Of a stretch of DNA of 48,878 bases, positions 34,116-43,020 are shown one piece after another. Source of the stretch: Noviherbaspirillum malthae (GTDB lineage Bacteria; Pseudomonadota; Gammaproteobacteria; Burkholderiales; Burkholderiaceae_D); NCBI RefSeq assembly GCF_015352985.1, contig NZ_JACYXF010000049.1, positions 1-48,878 on the forward strand, in the 5' to 3' direction. The translations under genes were made by a program, and so were the position numbers. The notes under the pieces were generated by a model that saw only the letters and a list, made by a program, of their open reading frames with translations, had not been told where the DNA came from and made no database searches. The first letter of the stretch is position 1; every line of letters begins with the position of its first letter.

Positions 34116-35831
34116 TTATTTGGCGGTGTTGAATGGTGTCGTCAGACGCGGTGCCTGCGCAGCTTCCGATGCTGGTAAGCCAGGTGGTGTTGAGCCAGGG
34201 CCGGCTGTAGTTGGAACGACTTGAGCGTTACCTTTCAACTCCGGAGCCGATTCGGAGCGGACTGGCTTGGCGGCGATTGCAATGCCGTCGTTATTAGCAG
34301 GCATGGCGGTGCCGGCCGGGGTGCCTTGCGCGGGTGTGGCCGGCGGAGCGACTGGCGTTGCGGCCTGTTGAACCATGGGCGCGGGTGCAGGCAGGGGCGT
34401 GCTTTTCTTCGGAATAAGGTCCGCTACGTAGTAGTAACCTTCGGCCTTGAACTGGAGAGTTCGCTTGTCCTCGTATACCCTGATTGAATGGATGAAGGCG
34501 GTTGGTGGCAGCGTGTATAACATTTCATACAGCTCCATTGGCCCCGTCATTGACCACGCACCAGTTCGGACTTCGAAGTTGGTTCCATTGTTTGGCGCGG
34601 GCGGCAATTTATTGGATTCCGGTGGCAGTTTGTTCGGAGCCTGAAAGTACACCTTGACGCCGTGATCCTTCGCCTGACGTAGAGGCTTCAACAAGCCATC
34701 GATCGCGATAACAGGAGCGAGCCGGGCAAGTAGATCAGCCGGCTTCGTCTTGGGGTCCAGCGTAATGAGCGTTGCGTCGAACACCTTACGAGCACGCACC
34801 ATCTCCACTTGCTTGTCGATCGCAAGATAATCGTCAGCGGATATGGGTAACGGAGCCGATTCAGGCTTACGCCGATATTCTATTTGGCATAGTGGATCTG
34901 CGATGGTGTTCGGTGCGCCGGTTGAGCCTGGCAAGGTGCGGGTTGCGCAGATAAACTCGGAAAACTCCCATCCTTTGTCCGCCATCCGGACTTTACGGAA
35001 TGCCGTGAAGGCAGTGCGCGCGGCGTCCGCGGCGGCGATTCGCTTGAATCCGGTGGTGAAATAGGTTGCGAACGCTTGCGCATATACATCTTCCGGCTTT
35101 GGCTGCGCCGCGGCCAGAGCCCTGAGGCGAGCCTCCTCCGCGAGGCGTTCCTGCTCCTGGACCTCGAGGTAATGCATGTATCCAGCGCCGGCCGTTCCGG
35201 CAACCAAGACAGTGAAGGAAGCGACTACCGCTTTTACCGCAGTCGGCGACAGGCCTGTGGGCTTCATTAGCGCGTCGGGCGGGCACTCGGGCGGGAACAA
35301 GTCCTCTATATGGGTTTCCGAGAGCGACGCAAAGTTCTGGTGATATTCCCCAAAAATGCCAAAGCTATGCTCCGGGAAACCACAGACGTAGACCTTTACT
35401 TCCGAATGGCGGTCTCCGTACATCTCCATCAGCGTTGCGGAAACATCGGTCAGCCGAACCATCCGGTCACAACGATCCATCGGTGCTCCATCGACGACGC
35501 CTCCGACCCAAGCGCGCATCGCGGAGATGTCGCTTGCACGTGCGATATCGCCTTGTACCCATACGATCGCCTCGAGTCCCTGACCTAGCGGGCGTGTCAT
35601 CGCAAACCACGCCAATGCCGATGCAAACTTTTTCGGGACCTTGCGCTGGCCTTTTACCGATGTGACGCCGTAGTAGAGTCGATCTTCGAGATTGAGGATC
35701 AGGGTGTGCGTGGCGCGGGACGACTTCTTCAGGGTAGTCAGGTATTTCTTCTTCTCTGACTCTGCTTCCGGAAGTCCGTACCAATCTACACCAAGTGCAA
35801 CGGCGTGCTGATGGACTACTTCAAATCTCAT
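34116..35831 (-). CDS. pilO: PilO-type pilin accessory protein
   Basis: A 571-aa bitopic protein. The N-terminal 200 residues form an actin-like cytoplasmic region typical of the PilO2 group (HTLILNLEDRLYYGVTS, AIVWVQGDIARASDISAMRAW). A single membrane segment is near residue 210 (VKAVVASFTVLVAGTAGAGYMHYL), then a periplasmic region and a Pro/Ala-rich tail. In R64 PilO is an inner-membrane assembly protein. Gene order supports the call. ATG 35831 is preceded by GGATTTGAC. Confidence 0.75.
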   Translation of the reverse strand: MRFEVVHQHAVALGVDWYGLPEAESEKKKYLTTLKKSSRATHTLILNLEDRLYYGVTSVKGQRKVPKKFASALAWFAMTRPLGQGLEAIVWVQGDIARASDISAMRAWVGGVVDGAPMDRCDRMVRLTDVSATLMEMYGDRHSEVKVYVCGFPEHSFGIFGEYHQNFASLSETHIEDLFPPECPPDALMKPTGLSPTAVKAVVASFTVLVAGTAGAGYMHYLEVQEQERLAEEARLRALAAAQPKPEDVYAQAFATYFTTGFKRIAAADAARTAFTAFRKVRMADKGWEFSEFICATRTLPGSTGAPNTIADPLCQIEYRRKPESAPLPISADDYLAIDKQVEMVRARKVFDATLITLDPKTKPADLLARLAPVIAIDGLLKPLRQAKDHGVKVYFQAPNKLPPESNKLPPAPNNGTNFEVRTGAWSMTGPMELYEMLYTLPPTAFIHSIRVYEDKRTLQFKAEGYYYVADLIPKKSTPLPAPAPMVQQAATPVAPPATPAQGTPAGTAMPANNDGIAIAAKPVRSESAPELKGNAQVVPTTAGPGSTPPGLPASEAAQAPRLTTPFNTAK

Positions 35832-35849
35832 GTCAAATCCAGATCCGCG

Positions 35850-37484
35850 TTAGGATGCACGCCACAATACGGGGGTGATGACCAGGAGCATGTTCTCCTT
35901 CTGGCGATCGGCGTTAGTTGAGTATCCAGTCAGGCCGAGCGCCTCTCTTCCAGCATTCTGGTTACGTCCCAGCTTGGCGAGCACGATCTGCTCGCCGGGC
36001 CGCACGACCAATGTCTGCCGGGTTGCGCGTTGCGGTACAGTCTTCGACCGGACCACAGTGCCATTGACGAGGGTGACATCGAGGGGGACACCGTCAGTAA
36101 CGTCGACCACAATGTCCAGCATCATCGAGTTGTTGTCATAGATATGGGGAGTCAACTGGATATTGACGCCATAGCTGTATTCCTTCTGCTTGATGGTAGT
36201 TACGGCGGCAGCGTTAGTGATCGTTGTACCCGTTTCAGCGACATACTCTTTTGTGGTGCTGGTCGAGAAGGGCAGAGGACGGTTGTTGATCGTATATCCG
36301 TTGTCGTGCCATTCTTCGGTCACGCCAGAGAGCTGTCGCATCGCCTGAAGCAGCATGTTGGAGCCTTGCCCACCCGAGAGGCCGTCGCCGATGACACCGG
36401 GGAGCGAGGTTGTGGGAACGCTGGCGGTAGGCGCGAGCCGGAAGATCCCAATGCCACCCGGTTCCGTGACCAGATTTGTACCGGCGGAACTAATCAGACG
36501 GTATTTCGAGCCGGATAGCAGGGCTTGCCAATTGATGCCAGCTTGGTCATTCCAGTTATCTGACACGCGATAGAGAGCCACATTGAAATAGGCCACCCTT
36601 GAGGCGCGGCGGTTCATATCTTCAACGAATATCCCGATTTCGCGGAGCACCTGAGGCGTGTCAGTTACGACCAAGGTATTGCTTGCAGTGTTCGGGGTAA
36701 CGCTACCGCCGTTGCTCAGCTTTGCCGATACCTGTGCAGTGAGCTCCTTGAAATAGTCGACGTCCCGCTTACTCTTGGACCGGGTAGCGACACCTGCGTT
36801 GGAACCATTCTGGCCGTTTTGGCTAGACATTTCGCCGGCGCTTGACATACTGGACTCGGTCTCGAAATGGTCCAGCATCCCTTTTACCTCGAAGGACTTG
36901 CTCTTATAACGGAAGAAGTGGATTCGGCCGGCATCGTATTCCCAGCTGACGCCCAGTTTTGCGACTACCATGTCCAGGTAACTTGCGAGAGAGCCCTTGT
37001 AGTCGAGTGAAATATTCCGTTCGCTCTCAAAGGCATTGTTCGCCACCGCATCAGACCCTCGGCTCGCGGAGGAGCCTTTGCCTGCAGCCGGCACCGATGC
37101 CGACTTTACGTAGATGTTCTGGTTTATGTCGACCGGAATTCCGGTGTACTTGGTAATGATTTCGGCCAGTTTCGGCAGATTGACGGATCCCTCGTCCGAG
37201 ACGAATTTAACCGGCGTCTTCAGTGGATTCGAAAAAACTGGTGGAAGCAGTTTCTCTGCCGAAACGGCCACCATCTTGTTGCCGAGGTAGGCGCCATCCT
37301 TGAATACGATGTGGCGCTTGTTCGCTGAGTCGGTGGCCTTAGGCAGCGTTGACTCCATTGCTGCCATACGGTTGGCCATAGCCGTTGCAGCAGTCCGCGC
37401 CTCTTGAGACGCGCCACAGGCAGCGAGGAGCGATGTCGCAGTGAAGGCAGCGGTCAAGCGAACGGAAATCATCTTGTGTTTCAT
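35850..37484 (-). CDS. pilN: PilN, outer-membrane lipoprotein secretin
   Basis: A 544-aa secretin of the PilN type. The true start is ATG 37484, sharing bases with the stop of the upstream gene (TAATG). The lipobox LLAAC gives lipidated C23. An N0/N1-type region (VNLPKLAEIITKYTGIPVDI, SLDYKGSLASYLDMVVAKLGVSWEY, TASNTLVVTDTPQVLREIGIFVED) leads to the secretin core ending YGVNIQLTPHIYDNNSMMLDIVVDVTDG and a V-V-R-P-G-E-Q pattern. It forms the gated pore through which the pilus exits. Confidence 0.88.
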   Translation of the reverse strand: MKHKMISVRLTAAFTATSLLAACGASQEARTAATAMANRMAAMESTLPKATDSANKRHIVFKDGAYLGNKMVAVSAEKLLPPVFSNPLKTPVKFVSDEGSVNLPKLAEIITKYTGIPVDINQNIYVKSASVPAAGKGSSASRGSDAVANNAFESERNISLDYKGSLASYLDMVVAKLGVSWEYDAGRIHFFRYKSKSFEVKGMLDHFETESSMSSAGEMSSQNGQNGSNAGVATRSKSKRDVDYFKELTAQVSAKLSNGGSVTPNTASNTLVVTDTPQVLREIGIFVEDMNRRASRVAYFNVALYRVSDNWNDQAGINWQALLSGSKYRLISSAGTNLVTEPGGIGIFRLAPTASVPTTSLPGVIGDGLSGGQGSNMLLQAMRQLSGVTEEWHDNGYTINNRPLPFSTSTTKEYVAETGTTITNAAAVTTIKQKEYSYGVNIQLTPHIYDNNSMMLDIVVDVTDGVPLDVTLVNGTVVRSKTVPQRATRQTLVVRPGEQIVLAKLGRNQNAGREALGLTGYSTNADRQKENMLLVITPVLWRAS

Positions 37485-38149
37485 TATCGGGACCCTGTCA
37501 GAATCTGAATTGCGTTGTTTCGGCGCCATACGACCGCCTGCATCGGGCTGACCTCTTCATAGGAAGCCAACACCTCCTCCAACGCTTCCAGAAACGGCTT
37601 GTCGCAATAGGAGGCATTCATCGAGATCACTGGCTCCTCGCCTTTGATCTCCCAGGACATTTGGTAACCAGCGCGTTTCGCCCACCGTTCCAGAATGTCG
37701 CTCAGCTTCCCGTCCTCTTGGCGGATGACGAAGGGGCAGCTGGCATCGGCATTTGTGGTTGCACCCCCACGGGCGGTCTTTGCGACGAGAGCGTTTTCAC
37801 GCTGCTCCAATTGTTCGATGCGTCTAGCGATGTCGGCGGAGGAAGTTTGCCGTGCGGCGGCCGTTTTCAGCCGCGCCGACTCTTGCGTGATGGTCACGGG
37901 CCGACCACCGATAAAGCCTTGAATTTCCCTTGGCGTGCCTTTCACGATATAGCGATCGCCGTCGGAGGTCGCGCCATTGATCACCAAACCCGGGGCAGCT
38001 TTGATGTAGGTGTTGCGACCGTCGTTATAGACGTCGATCTGTTGCGGCGATTCGGACTCGAGAACGAAGGTTCCACGGTTGGGATTGGCTTGGGACGGTA
38101 GTGCCACGCATGTGAGCATTAGAGCAGCCAGGAGGAGGTTCGATTTCAT
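37484..38149 (-). CDS. TcpQ/PilL-like pilus biogenesis protein
   Basis: A 221-aa exported protein: signal peptide ending PSQA (about residue 21), a small beta region with GFIGGRPVTITQ, a coiled stretch (IARRIEQLEQRENALVAK) and the C-terminal TcpQ-like domain CPFVIRQEDGKLSDILERWAKRAGYQMSWE ... FLEALEEVLASY. TcpQ-domain proteins cooperate with the secretin, and IncI PilL carries such a domain. It is the first gene of the pil block after the divergent transglycosylase, and is translationally coupled to pilN. Confidence 0.72.
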   Translation of the reverse strand: MKSNLLLAALMLTCVALPSQANPNRGTFVLESESPQQIDVYNDGRNTYIKAAPGLVINGATSDGDRYIVKGTPREIQGFIGGRPVTITQESARLKTAAARQTSSADIARRIEQLEQRENALVAKTARGGATTNADASCPFVIRQEDGKLSDILERWAKRAGYQMSWEIKGEEPVISMNASYCDKPFLEALEEVLASYEEVSPMQAVVWRRNNAIQILTGSR

Positions 38150-38266
38150 TTGCGCGCTTTAATAGGAAGTCAAACGTTCAGTGCCCCTATTCTGTCCGCG
38201 TCATGTCGGGATTCGAGAGTGAAAGTCACCGTTAAATCAACGCGATTCACTTAAGGAGAGAGGGAG

Positions 38267-38731
38267 ATGCGCCCGACAATTCAGGTTATGAAAACTCTCA
38301 CATTTCTCATTGGCGCCTACATTGCGGCTACATCGAGCAGTGCATGGGCTGACTGCTACGACGCTGCGGCAGCGTATCACCGTGTCAATCCATGGATCTT
38401 GCGCGCAATCGCCGCGGAAGAGTCGAGCTTCAAGCCCAATGCTGTTGGGCGGAACAGTAACGGAAGTGAAGATGTTGGTGTGACCCAGACCAATAGCGTC
38501 CACTTTGAGGAGCTTCGGCGGTATGGGATCGGCCGAAACGATCTCTTCGATGCCTGTACTTCAGTCTATGTCGCTGGTTGGCTTCTTCAGAAGAAGGTCA
38601 AAAGGCATGGGAATACTTGGACTGCCGTAGGGGCATACCATAGTGAAACGCCCGAGAAGCGCGATTCGTACGCCAGGCGAATCAAAAGAACGATTGAAGC
38701 ATGGACTAGAGCGGGATACATCAAGCCGTAA
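38267..38731 (+). CDS. Lytic transglycosylase (VirB1/PilT/IagB-like)
   Basis: A 154-aa exported enzyme with signal peptide (ending SSAWA) and an SLT domain: PWILRAIAAEESSFKPNAVGRNSNGSEDVGVTQTN, with the catalytic Glu in the ESSF motif, and AVGAYHSETPEKRDSYARRI at the end. It cuts peptidoglycan so that the secretion channel or pilus can cross. It is the only plus-strand gene in the transfer region, sitting between virB10 and the pil block, so it may serve either machine. AAGGAGAGAGGGAG lies directly before ATG 38267. Confidence 0.88.
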   Translation: MRPTIQVMKTLTFLIGAYIAATSSSAWADCYDAAAAYHRVNPWILRAIAAEESSFKPNAVGRNSNGSEDVGVTQTNSVHFEELRRYGIGRNDLFDACTSVYVAGWLLQKKVKRHGNTWTAVGAYHSETPEKRDSYARRIKRTIEAWTRAGYIKP

Positions 38732-38864
38732 TCGGGCGTCGGCGATCGGTTGGGCGCGCGGCCAGCGTGCCCAACACATAATGAGCGTAAGTCATTGAAT
38801 ATAAAGGAAACGCTCTCTTGAAAAACCCGATGTTACATGTGGCTTTTGCATAATAAGAGAACAT

Positions 38865-40241
38865 TCAGCGTCGGTATGGCACCATCGCCATGTCATGAGC
38901 GGCAAGAAACAGGAATTCCTCACCTGGTGCAATCGTCAGCGTAGGTGCAATGTAACGATTTCGCTCCATCAGTGTTTTGATCGTGTCATTCAACGCCATG
39001 CCGATGATGGACCCACCAGTTTGAGTGCCAGTTGCGGTAGAAGCAGTTGAAATCTGACGGTCCTCTTTTGGAAGAAGTAAGGACGCTGCCCCTACGATCA
39101 GGCTTGAGCCGAACATTTTGAAGAAATGATTATTCACATCGGCGGCGACGCCACCTTGCCCGATCATATCGGTGGCCGAGGTGCCGGCTAGCGAAATCCA
39201 TGTCCCGTCGGGCAGGATTAGGCGATTCATAGCAATCAGTAATCTGTCCTGACCGATGCCAACATCGCTATTCACGGTCCCGACAAGTTTGCTATGTCTG
39301 GGGATGAGAACATGCTTTTGGTGGATGCTGTCGTAGACATCTGCAGTGACCTGAGCAGTGACCTTACCGGGTAGGTGGCTATTTACGCCACTGAGAAGTA
39401 CGGCTCGAATGATAGTGCCCTGGTTTAACACAATGGAGGCCGCCGGCGCCTGTTGACGCAGAACGGTATTTTTAGCGCTGGAATCCGCCTGTGCAGCTAA
39501 GAAATCGGAGTTGGTCGGCTTACGAGTTGAATCGGTCTGCTGGGAGCTGGAATACTTTCCAACAGCCTCCAGGAGCTTTTCTGGACTTGAGTTATTCAAA
39601 GCTTCTTCCCGGCGTTTATTCATTTCCAATAGCTCGGTTTGCAGATCATTCAAGCGCGCATTGGGGTTGGCCGCCAAGCCTTGTGACTTGTCATTTCCTC
39701 CCACCAGCTTGAAATTGCCTCCTTGTGCCTCGAGGGGCGATGCCAGAATCTCTTCGCGCCGCTTGGTAGCCTCAGCTAGTCTCTTTGCTTTATCGGCGGC
39801 ATCGGGGTCATACACCTGCGCCGAACTCTCCGACGTCGGGAAGGCGGGCGAAGGTAAGGGCTTGTTACCTTGTACGGTTGCGATAGTGCCGCTAGCATCT
39901 TTGGCGGGTGCTGGCTCCGTTGCCGCATCGGCCTTGAGCTTGTTCAGGAGGTTATTCGTGTTATTGACTTGCTGGGTAGGGTCGACTTCGGCTGCTTTAG
40001 GCTCCTCGATCCGGCGGCTGGCGGGCTTGTCGTCGGAGAGGAACAGCCATGCACCTACTCCGATCGCCAAGACCGGCACTGCCAGCGATGAAAGATTTTT
40101 CATCATCTTTCGCGGGGCTTTATCCTTTTCAAAGCCGCTTGCGTCAGTCGGATTTAGATTCTGACGTGAATCATTCTCGCCTGTTCCAAGCTCGTCTTCA
40201 GAGAGGGGAGGCAGTTTGTTGAAGGGGTCTTTGATTGACAT
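38865..40241 (-). CDS. virB10: VirB10-like type IV secretion protein
   Basis: 458 aa from ATG 40241 (GGAAG upstream; the longer frame runs into virB9). One membrane helix is near residues 52-70 (LAVPVLAIGVGAWLFLS), then a long Pro/Ala/Gln-rich periplasmic linker and the beta-barrel domain (GTIIRAVLLSGVNSHLPGKVTAQVTADVYDSIHQKHVLIPRHSKLVGTVNSDVGIGQDRLLIAMNRLILPDGTWISL), the TrbI/VirB10 signature. It spans both membranes in the core complex with VirB9. Confidence 0.92.
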   Translation of the reverse strand: MSIKDPFNKLPPLSEDELGTGENDSRQNLNPTDASGFEKDKAPRKMMKNLSSLAVPVLAIGVGAWLFLSDDKPASRRIEEPKAAEVDPTQQVNNTNNLLNKLKADAATEPAPAKDASGTIATVQGNKPLPSPAFPTSESSAQVYDPDAADKAKRLAEATKRREEILASPLEAQGGNFKLVGGNDKSQGLAANPNARLNDLQTELLEMNKRREEALNNSSPEKLLEAVGKYSSSQQTDSTRKPTNSDFLAAQADSSAKNTVLRQQAPAASIVLNQGTIIRAVLLSGVNSHLPGKVTAQVTADVYDSIHQKHVLIPRHSKLVGTVNSDVGIGQDRLLIAMNRLILPDGTWISLAGTSATDMIGQGGVAADVNNHFFKMFGSSLIVGAASLLLPKEDRQISTASTATGTQTGGSIIGMALNDTIKTLMERNRYIAPTLTIAPGEEFLFLAAHDMAMVPYRR

Positions 40242-40242
40242 A

Positions 40243-41055
40243 TTACTTACTTCCGTTCCACCAACTTGTCCGGGCTGAATCGCGTTTCGTGATACGGACC
40301 TCCTCGTGACCAAGCTTCAGCAGCAAGCCAGAAGCGACACGCTCGACCACGATGAAATCGCCGCGGGGCCGATAGTTCACCAAGGAGGGATTGTTTTTCT
40401 CGTCAAGCAGGAATACGGCTGGGGCCACTTGGGTAGGAGGCATGCGTAAGTAGGTAAAGCGGTCGTCGCTGTAGACTGTAAGTGGCTTGAATGACGCTTC
40501 GCCCTGGATGTCGTAGGCGAAGTTGAACGTAGTAGGGTCGACGTTGGATGCAAGGATCTGACTGTTTAGACGTGTGTTTTCCTCAGCGACGACGACGGCT
40601 TCAGCCTCTTTCCGTAGCCGGACCTGTGCTTCCCTGTCTGGGTAGTCGAAGCTGACCTTCTGATAGACACCAGAGTCCTTTGTGCCGGAGACGATCTGGA
40701 ATTGATAGCTCCGCTTATTTGTGACAATGGTAAGTGTGGTCTCGATGTTGTCTCTTACGGGCTTGACGTAGATATTTCGCGGACCACCCGAAACACGCCA
40801 CTGCAGGGAGTCGCCGACTACTGGTTCTTCCTTCAGGCCCTCGTCTTCACCCAGTTCAATGTGAGTGTGCTTTGCCGTACCAGTGAGGATTCGGTAGATG
40901 ACCTCTGGACTGTAGGTGAAGCGCTGGATACGGTTATCGGTCGGCGCCGGGATAGGCGCTGCTGCAGGATCGACGCGTGCAGTAGCCTTTGGGGCAGCGT
41001 ATGCGGTTGATGCGCAAAGAATCACACTCGCAAGGACTAAAGCTCGAAGTTTCAT
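40243..41055 (-). CDS. virB9: VirB9-like type IV secretion protein
   Basis: A 270-aa periplasmic protein with signal peptide (ending TAYA). The N-terminal domain has RFTYSPEVIYRILTGTAKHTHIELGEDE and the C-terminal beta sandwich has NFAYDIQGEASFKPLTVYSDDRFTYLRMP and PSLVNYRPRGDFIVVERVASGLLLKLG, both typical of VirB9/TrbG. It pairs with VirB10 and a VirB7-type lipoprotein in the outer core. Its start overlaps the virB8 stop by four bases (ATGA). Confidence 0.92.
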   Translation of the reverse strand: MKLRALVLASVILCASTAYAAPKATARVDPAAAPIPAPTDNRIQRFTYSPEVIYRILTGTAKHTHIELGEDEGLKEEPVVGDSLQWRVSGGPRNIYVKPVRDNIETTLTIVTNKRSYQFQIVSGTKDSGVYQKVSFDYPDREAQVRLRKEAEAVVVAEENTRLNSQILASNVDPTTFNFAYDIQGEASFKPLTVYSDDRFTYLRMPPTQVAPAVFLLDEKNNPSLVNYRPRGDFIVVERVASGLLLKLGHEEVRITKRDSARTSWWNGSK

Positions 41056-41780
41056 TTGGAAAGCGTTTCCTCAGTGAGATTGAAATTGGAGATATACAGA
41101 CCGGCTGGGTTACGCATGACCTGCTCTCTAGTGCTTGGCTTTATCCGGACAAAGGTAACCGTCATCGCATAGGCTTCGGTCTTAGGCGCCGCGTTTGGAC
41201 ACCGCGTTGTCGTTTTGAACCTCAAGAGAGCTACATCGTCTTTGACGAAGTTGACAGTCTTGTATTCGTAGGTGCGGATGAGCCCTGCGCATTTCCGGAG
41301 CAGGGCATAGGGATTGTCGCGATTACGCAGATCTGCCAATTGGGCTACGGCTGCATTGACTACCATCTGCCCGGATTCCGCGGTTGTGGAGTCAAGGGTC
41401 GAGGTATTGATATCGAAGACATTCTTCGCCCACTGGTTAAGAAAATAGGCGATTGAGTCGCTATCCGGACTCCATTTTCCAACTGGTTCACCATCAGCTA
41501 CTAAGCGTCCGCCCTCTACCTTATTGACCTGAAATGTCTCAATGGTCTTTAGCGGTAACAGCCCAGCAATGATCCAGACACAACCTGCAAGGCCAACGGC
41601 CAAGATGACGGATAGCAAAAAGGAGCGATTACGGTCTATCGATGGCTGTGTTCCCCGATCAAAATAACGCCGCGCGGTATCGGTGGAGAGATCACCAGGT
41701 GCGAAGTCAGGAGGGGCGCTTTGCCTTGAGGGGGCTGTGCGATGTGAAGTAGGGCGCGTGGAAGATTTCATACCGCCCAT
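41052..41780 (-). CDS. virB8: VirB8-like type IV secretion protein
   Basis: A 242-aa bitopic protein: a cytoplasmic N-terminus, one membrane helix near residues 48-72 (SFLLSVILAVGLAGCVWIIAGLLPL) and a periplasmic NTF2-like domain (SIAYFLNQWAKNVFDINTST, NPYALLRKCAGLIRTYEYKTVNFVKDD). This is the inner-membrane assembly factor of P-type systems. A strong terminator separates it from the upstream lipoprotein gene, so it probably has its own promoter in the 41781-41856 stretch. Confidence 0.82.
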   Translation of the reverse strand: MGGMKSSTRPTSHRTAPSRQSAPPDFAPGDLSTDTARRYFDRGTQPSIDRNRSFLLSVILAVGLAGCVWIIAGLLPLKTIETFQVNKVEGGRLVADGEPVGKWSPDSDSIAYFLNQWAKNVFDINTSTLDSTTAESGQMVVNAAVAQLADLRNRDNPYALLRKCAGLIRTYEYKTVNFVKDDVALLRFKTTTRCPNAAPKTEAYAMTVTFVRIKPSTREQVMRNPAGLYISNFNLTEETLSK

Positions 41781-41856
41781 TTTCTCTAGAATGGCCGGCG
41801 ATGTTTCGGTGAAACCGCCGACGAAATTAACCTGATTTCAGCCCACGTGGGCATAT

Positions 41857-41892
41857 AAAAAAAACGTACCCTCGACACGCTCAGGTACGTTT
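41857..41892 (-). terminator. Intrinsic terminator after the OmpA-domain lipoprotein gene
   Basis: On the minus strand AAACGTACC (41892-41884) pairs with GGTACGTTT (41870-41862), followed by a run of eight T (A at 41857-41864). It ends the virB2-to-lipoprotein transcript and splits the VirB set into two units. Confidence 0.85.
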
Positions 41893-41920
41893 CATCGGTC
41901 TCTGCTTCGGAGAGAAGAGA

Positions 41921-42913
41921 TCAGCTGTCGTTGCGCGGCAGGTTACGCTGCGCGACCTTCTCGCTTTGGATCATGGCCGCGTATTTTTCTGGAAGAGCAA
42001 GTTCTATTTCCACACGGCGATTCTTGGCTCTCCCATCTGCCGTGGAGTTGTCAGCGATAAAGCCACCCGATGCTTGTGCCGAAGTCACGATGCGATCTTC
42101 GCTAACGCCTTGCGCGACTAGATATGAGCGTGCGGCAGCAGCACGACTTTTCGCGACGTTGAGATCGGGTTGGCTATAGACATTGCTGTCGGTATAACCC
42201 CTTACTTCGATCTGTTGCGCATGTTTCGCATAGTTCTGCAGGGTCTCACGTACCTCTTTCGGGGGCTCGAAGCTTGCGCTGTTATATTTGAAATTTACCC
42301 GCACGACGGTGATGTCCGGAGTACGGGAGCGCGGGCGGGCGGCCTCTCCACTAATGTCAGCACCCTTGGACGCTATTGCCAACAAGGCTTTTAGCTCCTC
42401 CAGTTCCTTTCGAATGCGAACTAGCTCCTGACGATAAGGTTCCTCATCGTCAATGGATGGGGCTGGTTGGTGCACCGGACGGATCTCAGCAAGCTGGATA
42501 GGCCGTACCTCGGTAGCGGGAATCGGAACGACCGGCTGTGGGCGGTTCAGCGGCACAGTGGCTGGGAGGATCGGCACCGAATCTCGGCGCGTTACGGCTG
42601 ACTGGCCGCCGTTTGAAACGACACGAATCGACGTATGGATGCCGTTCAGAACTACATAAGGCCCGACCTTCTTAAGTGCAAGCTTACCGCCTTTAGGATC
42701 GAAGATATCGGTGTGGCGGATTTCGTTATCGTTGATCTGAATGACCGTGTTCCCGTCCATGTCAAACACCTGAACGATCCCAGTAGCTTGTGGATTTTGC
42801 AACGTGTAGTTAAATTGAATGGCCGATTGCGGTTGGTCCCGGTGGGTGACGATAGCGCAGCCTGAAATGCCGATAACGGATGCTATGGAAACGATAAGGA
42901 TTCGGATCTTCAT
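41921..42913 (-). CDS. OmpA-domain lipoprotein in the T4SS cluster
   Basis: 330 aa from ATG 42913 (GGAAAGAG upstream). The lipobox ISGC gives lipidated C19. Residues about 30-105 form a beta domain (IVQVFDMDGNTVIQINDNEIRHTDIF), followed by a Pro-rich linker and a short coiled coil (YRQELVRIRKELEELKALL). The C-terminus is a peptidoglycan-binding OmpA domain: VNFKYNSASFEPPKEVRETLQNYA, IEVRGYTDS and ADGRAKNRRVEIEL. It may anchor the secretion channel to the cell wall and might replace VirB7, for which no separate gene is seen. The N-terminal domain is unrecognised. Confidence 0.78.
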   Translation of the reverse strand: MKIRILIVSIASVIGISGCAIVTHRDQPQSAIQFNYTLQNPQATGIVQVFDMDGNTVIQINDNEIRHTDIFDPKGGKLALKKVGPYVVLNGIHTSIRVVSNGGQSAVTRRDSVPILPATVPLNRPQPVVPIPATEVRPIQLAEIRPVHQPAPSIDDEEPYRQELVRIRKELEELKALLAIASKGADISGEAARPRSRTPDITVVRVNFKYNSASFEPPKEVRETLQNYAKHAQQIEVRGYTDSNVYSQPDLNVAKSRAAAARSYLVAQGVSEDRIVTSAQASGGFIADNSTADGRAKNRRVEIELALPEKYAAMIQSEKVAQRNLPRNDS

Positions 42914-42964
42914 TTCATCAAACTCTTTCCCATTGTGTTGCAGCAAAACTCCTATTCTAAGGAA

Positions 42965-42987
42965 CGCCCCGACCATACGTCGGGGCG
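42965..42987 (-). repeat. GC-rich hairpin between virB6 and the lipoprotein gene
   Basis: CGCCCCGAC (42965-42973) and GTCGGGGCG (42979-42987) form a perfect 9-bp stem with a 5-base loop, without an adjoining T-run on the minus strand. It may modulate read-through or protect the mRNA end. Confidence 0.55.
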
Positions 42988-43020
42988 AATCCTACAGACC
43001 TTTTTATGACCATTCGGCTA

